A program made the position numbers and the translations under genes. Below are positions 1 to 6,640 of a DNA stretch of 12,240 nucleotides, piece after piece. Below the pieces are notes generated by a model that saw only the letters and a program-made list of their open reading frames with translations, was not told the DNA's origin and ran no database searches. Position 1 is the first letter of the stretch, and every line of letters starts with the position of its first letter. The stretch spans positions 1 through 12,240 of the forward strand of contig DFJI01000008.1 of assembly GCA_002372235.1 (NCBI GenBank). The letters run 5' to 3'. Origin of the DNA: Prevotella sp. UBA3675. Its GTDB lineage: Bacteria > Bacteroidota > Bacteroidia > Bacteroidales > Bacteroidaceae.

Positions 1-31
1 ATCAAACTCTTCCATCGTCGCAAAAAAATAG

Positions 32-39
32 TATCTTTG
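32..39 (+). promoter_or_regulatory. Probable -7 element of nrdD promoter
   Basis: TATCTTTG fits the Bacteroidetes -7 consensus TAnnTTTG and would give a leader of about 40 nt before nrdD. I see no convincing -33 TTTG at 19-21 nt upstream; that stretch is at the window edge and reads TCTTCC. No NrdR-box-like pair is evident in the 85 nt before the gene. Confidence 0.5.
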
Positions 40-85
40 CAACTGTAATTCAGATAAACTAAAAGCTTCATTTTATTAATTATTT

Positions 86-2317
86 ATGATACAGACAGTT
101 GTAAAACGCGATGGACGCATCGTGGGCTTTAACGAGCAAAAAATCATGGCCGCCATACGCAAAGCCATGATGACGACGGAGAAAGGCGAGGACGAGCGAC
201 TGCTCAACACCATAACCGACCACATCGCACAGCGCGGACAGACGCAGATGACGGTGGAGGCCATTCAGGACTTAGTGGAGGTGGAACTGATGAAGAGCGC
301 CCGAAAAGACGTGGCCCAGAAGTACATTGCCTACCGCAACCAGCGCAGCATAGCCCGAAAGGCGAAGACTCGCGACATATTCCTGGACATCGTGAACGTG
401 AAGAACAACGACATCACGCGCGAGAACGCCAACATGAACGCCGACACACCTGCCGGCATGATGATGAAGTTTGCGTCGGAATCGACCAAGCCTTTCGTCG
501 ATGACTACCTGCTGTCACCCGACGTGCGCGATGCCGTGGAGCATAACTACCTGCACATCCACGACAAGGACTACTACCCCACCAAGTCGTTCACCTGCGT
601 GCAGCACCCGCTCGACAACATCCTGAACTGCGGCTTCATAGCCGGACACGGAGCCTCGCGCCCGGCCAAGCGCATCGAGACGGCTTCGGTGCTGGCCTGC
701 ATCTCGCTCGAGTGCGCCCAGAACGAGATGCACGGCGGACAGGCCATCCCAGCCTTCGACTTCTATCTGGCTCCCTTTGTGCGCCTCTCTTATATAGAAG
801 AGGTGAAATATCTGGAAGACCTCTACGGTGAAAACTTCTCACAGCTCTACGACGAGCCGCTGCTCGACTACCTGAAACAGCCGCTCGACGGACTGCAGGG
901 CATCGACCGCGTGCGCCAGCATGCCATCAACAAGACCGTGAGCCGTGTGCATCAGGCTATGGAGGCTTTCATCCACAACATGAACACCATCCACTCGCGC
1001 GGTGGCAATCAGGTGGTGTTCTCTTCCATCAACTACGGCACCGACACCTCGGCTGAGGGACGATGCGTGATGCGCGAACTGCTGCTCAGCACCTACGAGG
1101 GCGTGGGCGGCGGCGAAACAGCCATCTTCCCCATTCAGATATGGAAGAAGAAGCGCGGCGTGAACTATCTGCCTGAAGACCGCAACTTCGATCTTTACCA
1201 GTTGGCCTGCAAGGTGACGGCCCGACGGTTCTTCCCCAACTTCCTGAACCTGGATGCCACGTTCAACCAGACCGACGAGTGGCAGGCCAACGATCCGAAA
1301 CGCTACCTGCACGAGGTGGCCACAATGGGCTGCCGCACACGTGTGTTCGAGAACCGCTTCGGACCGAAGACCTCAGTGGGACGCGGCAACATCTCGTTCT
1401 CGACCATCAACATCGTGCGACTCGCCATTGAGTGCATGAAGACCGAGGACAAGGAACAGCGCATCGCACAGTTCTTTGCCAAGCTCGACGAGATGCTGGA
1501 GCTCACCGCCAAGCAGCTTGACGAACGCTTCCAGTTCCAGAAGACGGCTCTCGCCAAGCAGTTCCCCCTGCTCATGAAGAGCCTGTGGATAGGTGCCGAC
1601 AAGCTGAAGGAGAACGACACCGTGGAGAGCGTGATCAACCAAGGCACGCTCGGCATCGGCTTCATCGGACTGGCCGAGTGCCTGGTAGCCCTCATCGGAA
1701 AACATCACGGCGAGAGCCAGGAGGCGCAGGAACTGGGTCTGAAGATCGTGACCTACATGCGCGACCGTGTCAACACCTTCTGCGAACAGTATCATCACAA
1801 CTACTCCGTACTGGCCACGCCAGCCGAAGGACTGGCCGGGCGCTTCACCAAGCGCGACCGAAAGGAGTTTGGCGTGATTCCCGGTGTGACCGACCGCGAC
1901 TACTACACCAACTCGAACCACGTGCCCGTCTATTACAAGTGCTCGGCCCGACACAAGGCAGAGGTGGAGGCCCCCTATCACGACCTGACACGCGGCGGCC
2001 ACATCTTCTACGTTGAGATAGACGGCGATGCCACCCACAATCCGCAGGTCATCATGAGCGTTGTTGACATGATGGACCGCCTGAACATGGGCTACGGCTC
2101 GGTGAACCACAACCGCAACCGCTGCATGGACTGCGGCTATGAGAACGCACAGGCCGACCTGAAGGTATGTCCGAAGTGCGGATCGAAGCACATCGACCGC
2201 CTGCAGCGCATCACCGGCTACCTCGTGGGAACCACCGACCGCTGGAACTCAGGCAAGCTGGCTGAGCTGAACGACCGTGTGACCCACATCGACGACGGCG
2301 AGAAGAGCTTGTTCTAA
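86..2317 (+). CDS. nrdD: Anaerobic (class III) ribonucleoside-triphosphate reductase
   Basis: Reduces ribonucleoside triphosphates to deoxyribonucleotides without oxygen, using a glycyl radical; cytoplasmic. The 743-residue protein starts with an ATP-cone allosteric domain (about residues 1-90, opening MIQTVVKRDGRIVGFNEQKI). The barrel carries two likely active-site cysteines, C171 in FTCVQHPLDNIL and C416 in MGCRT. Near the C terminus a zinc site is formed by C680, C683, C695 and C698 (CMDCG and CPKCG). The glycyl-radical loop is RITGYL with G711 as probable radical site. Length and domain order are normal for the family. The ATG at 86 follows an AT-rich leader and gives a complete ATP cone. 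nrdG follows after 93 nt, so the two are probably co-transcribed. The function is secure; the exact catalytic residue assignments rest on motif similarity to known NrdD proteins. Confidence 0.97.
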   Translation: MIQTVVKRDGRIVGFNEQKIMAAIRKAMMTTEKGEDERLLNTITDHIAQRGQTQMTVEAIQDLVEVELMKSARKDVAQKYIAYRNQRSIARKAKTRDIFLDIVNVKNNDITRENANMNADTPAGMMMKFASESTKPFVDDYLLSPDVRDAVEHNYLHIHDKDYYPTKSFTCVQHPLDNILNCGFIAGHGASRPAKRIETASVLACISLECAQNEMHGGQAIPAFDFYLAPFVRLSYIEEVKYLEDLYGENFSQLYDEPLLDYLKQPLDGLQGIDRVRQHAINKTVSRVHQAMEAFIHNMNTIHSRGGNQVVFSSINYGTDTSAEGRCVMRELLLSTYEGVGGGETAIFPIQIWKKKRGVNYLPEDRNFDLYQLACKVTARRFFPNFLNLDATFNQTDEWQANDPKRYLHEVATMGCRTRVFENRFGPKTSVGRGNISFSTINIVRLAIECMKTEDKEQRIAQFFAKLDEMLELTAKQLDERFQFQKTALAKQFPLLMKSLWIGADKLKENDTVESVINQGTLGIGFIGLAECLVALIGKHHGESQEAQELGLKIVTYMRDRVNTFCEQYHHNYSVLATPAEGLAGRFTKRDRKEFGVIPGVTDRDYYTNSNHVPVYYKCSARHKAEVEAPYHDLTRGGHIFYVEIDGDATHNPQVIMSVVDMMDRLNMGYGSVNHNRNRCMDCGYENAQADLKVCPKCGSKHIDRLQRITGYLVGTTDRWNSGKLAELNDRVTHIDDGEKSLF

Positions 2318-2318
2318 T

Positions 2319-2408
2319 ACCCACCCCCAACCCCTCCCCAAGGGAGGGGAGTCTATTCAGGGATAAAAAAATAAACACCCCTCTCCTCGGGAGGGGATAG
2401 AAGCGGGT
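2319..2408. repeat. Double-palindrome repeat in the nrdD-nrdG spacer
   Basis: This 90-bp unit fills almost the whole spacer. Its two 34-nt arms (2319-2352 and 2375-2408) are inverted copies of each other, matching at about 25 of 34 positions, around a 22-nt AT-rich centre. Each arm holds its own palindrome: CCCCTCCCCAAGGGAGGGG on the left and CCCCTCTCCTCGGGAGGGG on the right. The design (arm with inner palindrome, short centre, inverted arm) is the same as the short element inside korA at 3660-3738, but the sequence differs. On the minus strand the unit is open throughout and encodes pieces such as LPSLGEGLGVG; on the plus strand it has stops. No clear target-site duplication is visible. It could also act as an RNA processing or attenuation structure between the two genes. 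Confidence 0.7.
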
Positions 2409-2410
2409 CA

Positions 2411-2926
2411 ATGATTTCAGTACTCACTATCATAGAAGACACAATGGTGGACGGTCCGGGCTTCCGGACCGCCATCTACTGTGCCGGTTGCCGGCATCAG
2501 TGCGAAGGCTGCCACAATCCCCAGTCGTGGGATTTCGAAGGCGGTCATGCCATGACCACCGAGGACATCATGCGCGTGATAGAGGCCGACCCATACGCCA
2601 ACGTGACGTTCAGCGGCGGCGACCCGATGTATCAGCCCGAAGGCTTTGCCGAACTGGCACGCGCCATCAGGGAGCGCACGAAGAAGACCATCTGGTGCTA
2701 CACGGGATTCACCTTCGAGGCACTGCTCACCAATCCCCGCCAGCGGGCGCTGCTCGAACAGATCGACGTACTGGTAGATGGCCCTTTTGTGAAGTCGAAA
2801 CGCGACGAGTCGCTCATCTTCCGAGGCTCCAGCAACCAGCGTTTAGTGGACGTGCCAGCCTCGCTACGCGAAGGACATGTCGTGGAGTTAGACTACCATC
2901 CGGCACCTATCGAGACTCTACAGTAA
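2411..2926 (+). CDS. nrdG: Anaerobic ribonucleotide reductase activating protein (radical SAM)
   Basis: Uses a [4Fe-4S] cluster and S-adenosylmethionine to make the glycyl radical on NrdD. The 171-residue protein has the radical-SAM cluster motif CxxxCxxC at C27, C31 and C34 within CAGCRHQCEGCHNP. The SAM-binding region TFSGGDP follows further on. The N-terminal VDGPGFRTAIY is typical of glycyl-radical activases. Length is normal for NrdG. It lies just downstream of nrdD on the same strand, behind the palindromic spacer, consistent with an nrdDG operon. The chosen ATG at 2411 begins two bases after the repeat unit ends, so the repeat sits directly against the translation start and could influence initiation. 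Confidence 0.96.
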   Translation: MISVLTIIEDTMVDGPGFRTAIYCAGCRHQCEGCHNPQSWDFEGGHAMTTEDIMRVIEADPYANVTFSGGDPMYQPEGFAELARAIRERTKKTIWCYTGFTFEALLTNPRQRALLEQIDVLVDGPFVKSKRDESLIFRGSSNQRLVDVPASLREGHVVELDYHPAPIETLQ

Positions 2927-3130
2927 GCATTTTGTTTCTGTGCTCATATTTTAGCAAAGTCAAATCTTTGCAGACTTACTCAAATGATTACGAGAATTTT
3001 TACTCAAATCTGTTCGCAAAATCACTCAATTTCCTTTAATTTAGAAAACAAATCCATGAAAAAAGTATTAATTGATAATTGATTATTATCTTATATTTCA
3101 CTCCATTATGGCAATTTTACAAGCAAATGT

Positions 3131-3161
3131 TTTGCTTTCTCGCTATTTTTAACGAACTTTG
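3131..3161 (+). promoter_or_regulatory. Promoter of the korA operon
   Basis: TTTG at 3131-3134, a 19-nt spacer, then GAACTTTG at 3154-3161 match the Bacteroidetes -33/-7 layout (TTTG, 19-21 nt, TAnnTTTG) with one mismatch in the -7 element. It would give a leader of about 35 nt before the korA ATG. The rest of the 275-nt gap from nrdG (2927-3130) is AT-rich, with no gene or terminator that I can support. Confidence 0.7.
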
Positions 3162-3201
3162 CAGCCGCGAATAATACCTATTTTAATATAAAAGATTAGC
3201 T

Positions 3202-5133
3202 ATGGCTGAAAATTTGGAAGTGAAAAGCCTTGACCAAGTGGTCGTTCGTTTTTCAGGAGATTCCGGCGACGGCATGCAATTGGCCGGAAACATCTTTTCT
3301 ACCGTGAGCGCCACCGTCGGCAACGGTATCTCTACATTCCCCGACTATCCCGCAGACATCCGCGCCCCGCAAGGGTCGCTCACTGGTGTGTCCGGATTCC
3401 AGGTTCACATCGGTGAGGGAAAGGTCTATACCCCCGGCGATCTCTGCGACGTGCTGGTGGCCATGAATGCCGCCGCACTGAAGACGCAGTACCGCTACGC
3501 CAAGCCCGGCGCCACGATCATCATCGACACCGACTCGTTCGGGCCGAAGGATCTGGAGAAGGCTCAGTTCAAGACCGAGGACTATCTGGGCGAGATGGGC
3601 ATCGATCCCGACCGCGTGATTCAGTGTCCGCTCACCACAATGGTGAAGAAGGCGCTCATAGCCCCCCCCTCGGCCCCCGAGGGGGCCACAAGTGATGGCA
3701 AAACTAAGGAAGCCCCCTCGGGGGCAGTAGGAGGGGCCAGCATGAAGGACATCCTCAAGTGCCGCAACATGTTTGCACTGGGACTGGTGTGCTGGCTGTT
3801 CGACCGCGACCTGAACCTCGTGGCCAACTATCTGCGCGAGAAGTTCGCCAAGAAGCCCGCCATTGCCGAGGCCAACATCAAGGTGATTCAGGCTGGCTGG
3901 GACTACGGTCACAACACCCACTCAAGCGCCATCAATGTTTACCGCATAGAGACGAAGCACAAGGAGCCGGGCCGCTACATGGACATCACTGGCAACAAAG
4001 CCACTGCCTACGGCTTCATGGCTGCCGCTGAGAAAGCCGGCCTGCGACTCTACTTAGGCTCCTACCCCATCACGCCTGCCACCGACGTGCTGCACGAGCT
4101 GTCGAAGCACAAGTCGATGGGAGTCATCACCGTGCAGTGTGAGGACGAGATCAGCGGTGCTGCCTCGGCACTGGGCGCTGCCTTTGCCGGCGCGCTGGCC
4201 GTCACATCGACCTCTGGCCCTGGCATCTGCCTGAAGAGTGAGGCCATGAACCTGGCCGTCATCATGGAGCTGCCGATGGTCGTTCTCGACGTGCAGCGCG
4301 GCGGTCCCGCCACGGGTCTGCCCACGAAGTCGGAGCAGACCGACCTGTTGCAGGTGCTCTTCGGTCGCAACGGCGAGAGCCCCATGCCCGTGCTGGCCGC
4401 AACCAGTCCTGCCGACTGCTTCGATGCTGCCTATCAGGCTTCGAAGATTGCCCTGGAGCACATGACGCCCGTGGTGCTGCTCACCGATGCCTACGTGGCC
4501 AACGGCTCGGGCGCTTTCAAGCTGCCGCAGATGGCGAGCCTCGATGCCATCAATCCGCCATACGTGCCCGAGGAGCTGAAGGGCAAGTGGACTCCCTACA
4601 TGCGTGCCGAGAACGGCACCCGCTACTGGGCCATCCCCGGTCGTGAGGGCTTCACCCACATCCTCGGCGGTCTGGAGAAGGACTCCGAGACGGGTGCCAT
4701 CTCGACCAACCCTGAGAACCACGACCTGATGACCCGTCTGCGCCAGCAGAAGATTGCCAACATTGAAGTACCCGACCTGGAGGTAGAAGGCGATGTGGCA
4801 GATGCCGACCTGCTCATCGTGGGCTTCGGCTCCACCTACGGCCACCTGCACTCTGCCATGGACGAGCTGCGACAGAAAGGTCACAAGGTGGCACAGGCCC
4901 ACTTCAAGTACCTGAACCCACTGCCGAAGAACACCACCGAGGTGCTGAAGAGATACAAGAAGGTGGTGGTGGCCGAACAGAACATGGGTCAGCTGGCTGC
5001 CTACCTGCGCATGAAGATCGACAACTTCGTTCCCTATCAGTTCAATCAGGTGAAAGGACAACCGTTCGTGGTCAGCGAATTAGTGAGCAAGTTGGCCCCC
5101 CTTTCAGCCCCCGAGGGGGCTACTATAGAATAG
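3202..5133 (+). CDS. korA: 2-oxoacid:acceptor oxidoreductase, alpha subunit (fused gamma-alpha)
   Basis: With KorB it interconverts a 2-oxoacid plus CoA and acyl-CoA plus CO2 using ferredoxin, most likely 2-oxoglutarate/succinyl-CoA. The gamma domain comes first (about 10-230, with VRFSGDSGDGMQLAGN). The alpha pyrimidine-binding domain follows, with YPITPATDVLHEL from Y288, TSTSGPG at 335-341 and the VQRGGPATGLPTKSEQ loop from about 364, then a C-terminal domain. No ferredoxin domain is visible. Two parts do not belong to the family: residues 154-179 are an in-frame palindromic repeat (SAPEGAT...EAPSGAVGGA) between the gamma-domain segment ending KKALI and MKDILKCRNMFALG, and residues 632-643 (ending LSAPEGATIE) with the stop codon come from the left arm of the DUF559 element. 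The insertion avoids stops and frameshifts, so the enzyme is probably functional. Substrate choice among 2-oxoacids is inferred. Confidence 0.93.
   Translation: MAENLEVKSLDQVVVRFSGDSGDGMQLAGNIFSTVSATVGNGISTFPDYPADIRAPQGSLTGVSGFQVHIGEGKVYTPGDLCDVLVAMNAAALKTQYRYAKPGATIIIDTDSFGPKDLEKAQFKTEDYLGEMGIDPDRVIQCPLTTMVKKALIAPPSAPEGATSDGKTKEAPSGAVGGASMKDILKCRNMFALGLVCWLFDRDLNLVANYLREKFAKKPAIAEANIKVIQAGWDYGHNTHSSAINVYRIETKHKEPGRYMDITGNKATAYGFMAAAEKAGLRLYLGSYPITPATDVLHELSKHKSMGVITVQCEDEISGAASALGAAFAGALAVTSTSGPGICLKSEAMNLAVIMELPMVVLDVQRGGPATGLPTKSEQTDLLQVLFGRNGESPMPVLAATSPADCFDAAYQASKIALEHMTPVVLLTDAYVANGSGAFKLPQMASLDAINPPYVPEELKGKWTPYMRAENGTRYWAIPGREGFTHILGGLEKDSETGAISTNPENHDLMTRLRQQKIANIEVPDLEVEGDVADADLLIVGFGSTYGHLHSAMDELRQKGHKVAQAHFKYLNPLPKNTTEVLKRYKKVVVAEQNMGQLAAYLRMKIDNFVPYQFNQVKGQPFVVSELVSKLAPLSAPEGATIE
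3660..3738. repeat. In-frame palindromic repeat inside korA (short form of the DUF559 element)
   Basis: A 79-bp unit made of a left arm (3660-3686), a 25-nt centre and a right arm (3712-3738). The arms are inverted copies matching at 22 of 27 positions. Each contains a C-run/G-run palindrome such as GCCCCCTCGGGGGC. The right arm is identical over 27 nt to 5528-5554 at the start of korB. Just inside it the sequence GCAAAACTA precedes the arm here, and also in the long copy (5513-5521). This links the two as short and long forms of one element. It adds 26 codons (78 nt) to korA without a stop. The minus strand is open too and reads TAPEGAS...APSGAEGGA, close to the plus-strand peptide. Confidence 0.85.
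5094..5128. repeat. Left inverted-repeat arm of the DUF559 element
   Basis: This arm encodes most of the KorA C-terminal tail, ahead of the korA stop codon at 5131-5133. It contains the hairpin GCCCCCGAGGGGGC (5107-5120) followed by TACTATAG. It is the inverted partner of 5520-5554 (30/35) and resembles the left arm at 3660-3686 in korA. Confidence 0.85.
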
Positions 5134-5139
5134 TAGCTT

Positions 5140-5514
5140 GTGAATTACGAATATCAGACTGCAGACCCTTCGCAATACCATTTACTAAAAAAGCATGCCC
5201 AATATAACAGGAATCACCCAACAGAGGCAGAAAGCCTTCTATGGGAGTATCTGAGGGCCAACGCACTTGGCGAGTCGTTCAAACGGCAACATATCATAGG
5301 AGACTACATTGTCGACTTTTTGTGTGTTTCTTCAAAACTGATTATTGAGTTGGACGGTGGTTACCACCTGTTGCCAGAACAGACAGCGAGTGATGAGCTG
5401 CGTTCAGAATGGTTGCAAAGCAAGGGCTATCGCGTGATCAGATTCACAAATGAAGAATTGTTTAGCAATATTGACAAAGTGTTAGAAACGATAAAAGACA
5501 ATTTATATGAATAG
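5140..5514 (+). CDS. DUF559 family, Vsr/restriction-endonuclease-like protein
   Basis: A 124-residue protein of the DUF559 family (PF04480), small proteins with a PD-(D/E)XK-like nuclease fold related to very-short-patch-repair endonucleases. Visible family features are HPTEAESLLWEYLR (around 30-40, with W35 and E36), FKRQHIIGDYIVDF with D55 and D59, LIIELDGGYH with E70, D72 and H76 as probable metal and catalytic residues, and GYRVIRFTNEEL near the end. The start is GTG at 5140, 7 nt after the korA stop; no in-frame ATG exists before the conserved region. Its stop at 5512-5514 overlaps the korB start (ATGAATAG), suggesting translational coupling. It has no known role in 2-oxoacid oxidation and is AT-rich beside its neighbours. 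It sits between inverted repeats, so it is best read as cargo or driver of a mobile element. Family is fairly certain; biological role is unknown. Confidence 0.88.
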   Translation: MNYEYQTADPSQYHLLKKHAQYNRNHPTEAESLLWEYLRANALGESFKRQHIIGDYIVDFLCVSSKLIIELDGGYHLLPEQTASDELRSEWLQSKGYRVIRFTNEELFSNIDKVLETIKDNLYE

Positions 5515-6559
5515 CAAAACTATAGAAGCCCCCTCGGGGGCAGTAGGAGGGGCCGTTGGCTATACGCCTTCCGACTTTAAGAAAGGACAGCCTCGGTGGT
5601 GTCCGGGGTGTGGTGACCACTTCTTCCTGGCTTCACTGCATAAGGCGATGGCCGAGATTGGTGTGGCTCCTGAGAATGTGGCAGTCATCAGCGGCATTGG
5701 CTGTTCGAGCCGCCTGCCCCACTACATGGCCACCTACGGCATGAACACCATACATGGCCGTGCTGCTGCCATCGCCACCGGCTGCAAAGTGGCTAACCCC
5801 AACCTCACGGTGTGGCAGGTCAGCGGCGACGGCGACGGACTGGCCATCGGCGGCAATCACTTCATACATGCCAACCGCCGCAACATCGACCTGAACATGA
5901 TTCTGCTCAACAACCGCATCTACGGCCTGACCAAGGGACAGTACAGCCCCACCTCACCCCGTGGATTCGTGTCGAAGTCGAGCCCCTACGGCACGGTGGA
6001 GGATCCCTTCCGCCCGGCTGAGCTCTGCTTCGGAGCACGCGGCCACTTCTTCGCCCGTTGCGTGGCTACTGATGCAAAGGGAACAGTAGAAGTGCTGAAG
6101 GCTGCCTACGAGCACAAAGGGGCCTCGGTCACTGAGGTACTGCAGAACTGCGTCATCTTCAACGACCATTGCCACGACATCGTCTATAACAACGAGGGCC
6201 GCAAGAAGAACGCCATCTACGTGCGCCACGGCGAGAAGCTCGTGTTCGGTGAGAACAACGAGTTCGGACTGGTGCAGCAGGGCTTCGGCCTGAAGGTGGT
6301 GGAGATAGGCAAGGACGGCTACACGCTCGACGACGTGCTTGTTCACGATGCCCACTGCGAGGACAACACCCTGCAGTTGAAGCTCGCCCTGATGGGCAAC
6401 GGCGACGGATTCCCCATCGCCCTGGGTGTGATTCGCGACGTGGAGGCTCCCACCTACAACGATGCCGTTCATGCTCAGATTGCTGAGGTGTCGGCACAGA
6501 AGAAGTACCACAACTTCGAAGAGTTGCTGGAGACCAATGACATCTGGGAGGTGAAGTAG
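5507..6559 (+). CDS. korB: 2-oxoacid:acceptor oxidoreductase, beta subunit (thiamine diphosphate)
   Basis: Catalytic partner of KorA; binds thiamine diphosphate and a [4Fe-4S] cluster. Likely cluster cysteines are C32 and C35 (RWCPGCGDH), C66 (GIGCSS) and C215 (LQNCVIF). The thiamine motif runs from GDGDG at 107-111 to NN at 135-136 (LLNNRIYGLTKGQ). Length is about 350 residues. The first 16 residues, ending EAPSGAVGGA, are encoded by the right end of the DUF559 element and match the repeat peptide inside KorA. Family homology begins near YTPSDFKKGQPRW at residue 19. The only ATG that reads into the protein without a long truncation is at 5507. It overlaps the end of the upstream small gene by 8 nt, so the element now provides korB's translation start. 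Confidence 0.94.
   Translation: MNSKTIEAPSGAVGGAVGYTPSDFKKGQPRWCPGCGDHFFLASLHKAMAEIGVAPENVAVISGIGCSSRLPHYMATYGMNTIHGRAAAIATGCKVANPNLTVWQVSGDGDGLAIGGNHFIHANRRNIDLNMILLNNRIYGLTKGQYSPTSPRGFVSKSSPYGTVEDPFRPAELCFGARGHFFARCVATDAKGTVEVLKAAYEHKGASVTEVLQNCVIFNDHCHDIVYNNEGRKKNAIYVRHGEKLVFGENNEFGLVQQGFGLKVVEIGKDGYTLDDVLVHDAHCEDNTLQLKLALMGNGDGFPIALGVIRDVEAPTYNDAVHAQIAEVSAQKKYHNFEELLETNDIWEVK
5520..5554. repeat. Right inverted-repeat arm of the DUF559 element
   Basis: This arm encodes KorB residues from about 6 to 16 (including EAPSGAVGGA). Positions 5528-5554 are identical to the right arm 3712-3738 inside korA, and the flanking inner sequence GCAAAACTA is also shared. It contains the hairpin GCCCCCTCGGGGGC followed by AGTAGGAGGGGCC. 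Confidence 0.85.
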
Positions 6560-6590
6560 TAAGTATCACATTGCCTTTTAGGTGATTTCG

Positions 6591-6640
6591 CAGCGTGGTT
6601 TAGGCTATATCATCAGATGGTTTCAGCCTAAATCACGCTG
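6591..6640 (+). terminator. Long hairpin downstream of korB, possible terminator
   Basis: CAGCGTGGTTTAGGCT (6591-6606) pairs with AGCCTAAATCACGCTG (6625-6640) over 16 bp, all Watson-Crick except one G-U, around an 18-nt loop. TGTTTTAG follows, a weak T tract. The stem lies 31 nt after the korB stop. It could end the kor transcript or protect its 3' end; the poor T tract leaves termination uncertain. Confidence 0.55.

Larger units (their letters stand above)
5094..5554 (+). mobile_element. Putative DUF559 endonuclease element bounded by inverted repeats, between korA and korB
   Basis: A 461-bp unit: 35-nt left arm (5094-5128), the small endonuclease-like gene (5140-5514) and 35-nt right arm (5520-5554). 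The arms match at 30 of 35 positions in inverted orientation, including the outer GGCCCC, the inner palindrome GCCCCCGAGGGGGC and CTATAG at the inner edge. The interior is visibly more AT-rich than the GC-rich kor genes on both sides. GTT lies immediately outside both ends (5091-5093 and 5555-5557) and might be a 3-bp target duplication, but three bases could match by chance. The short form inside korA carries the same arms without the gene, as a non-autonomous derivative would. That the unit moves, and that the gene product moves it, is inference. Confidence 0.7.

Noticed and set aside
1373..2191. Long open frame on the minus strand inside nrdD (272 codons)
   Set aside because: It overlaps a well-supported conserved gene, shows no family motif and is explained by GC-biased codon use of nrdD.
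3057..3083. Eight-codon open frame (MKKVLIDN) before the korA promoter as a leader peptide
   Set aside because: It lies upstream of the predicted promoter in AT-rich DNA and has no attenuator structure after it.
3660..3738. Assembly or sequencing artefact as the cause of the C/G-run insert in korA
   Set aside because: The insert keeps frame, has ordered inverted arms and shares a 27-nt exact block with a second locus, which random error would not give.
3661..3738. G-quadruplex or i-motif as main explanation of the G and C runs
   Set aside because: The runs alternate C and G as palindromic arms, so hairpin formation and repeat homology explain them better.
4054..5061. 335-codon minus-strand open frame inside korA
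   Set aside because: His/Val/Leu-rich low-quality translation opposite a conserved enzyme; a shadow of the korA codon pattern.
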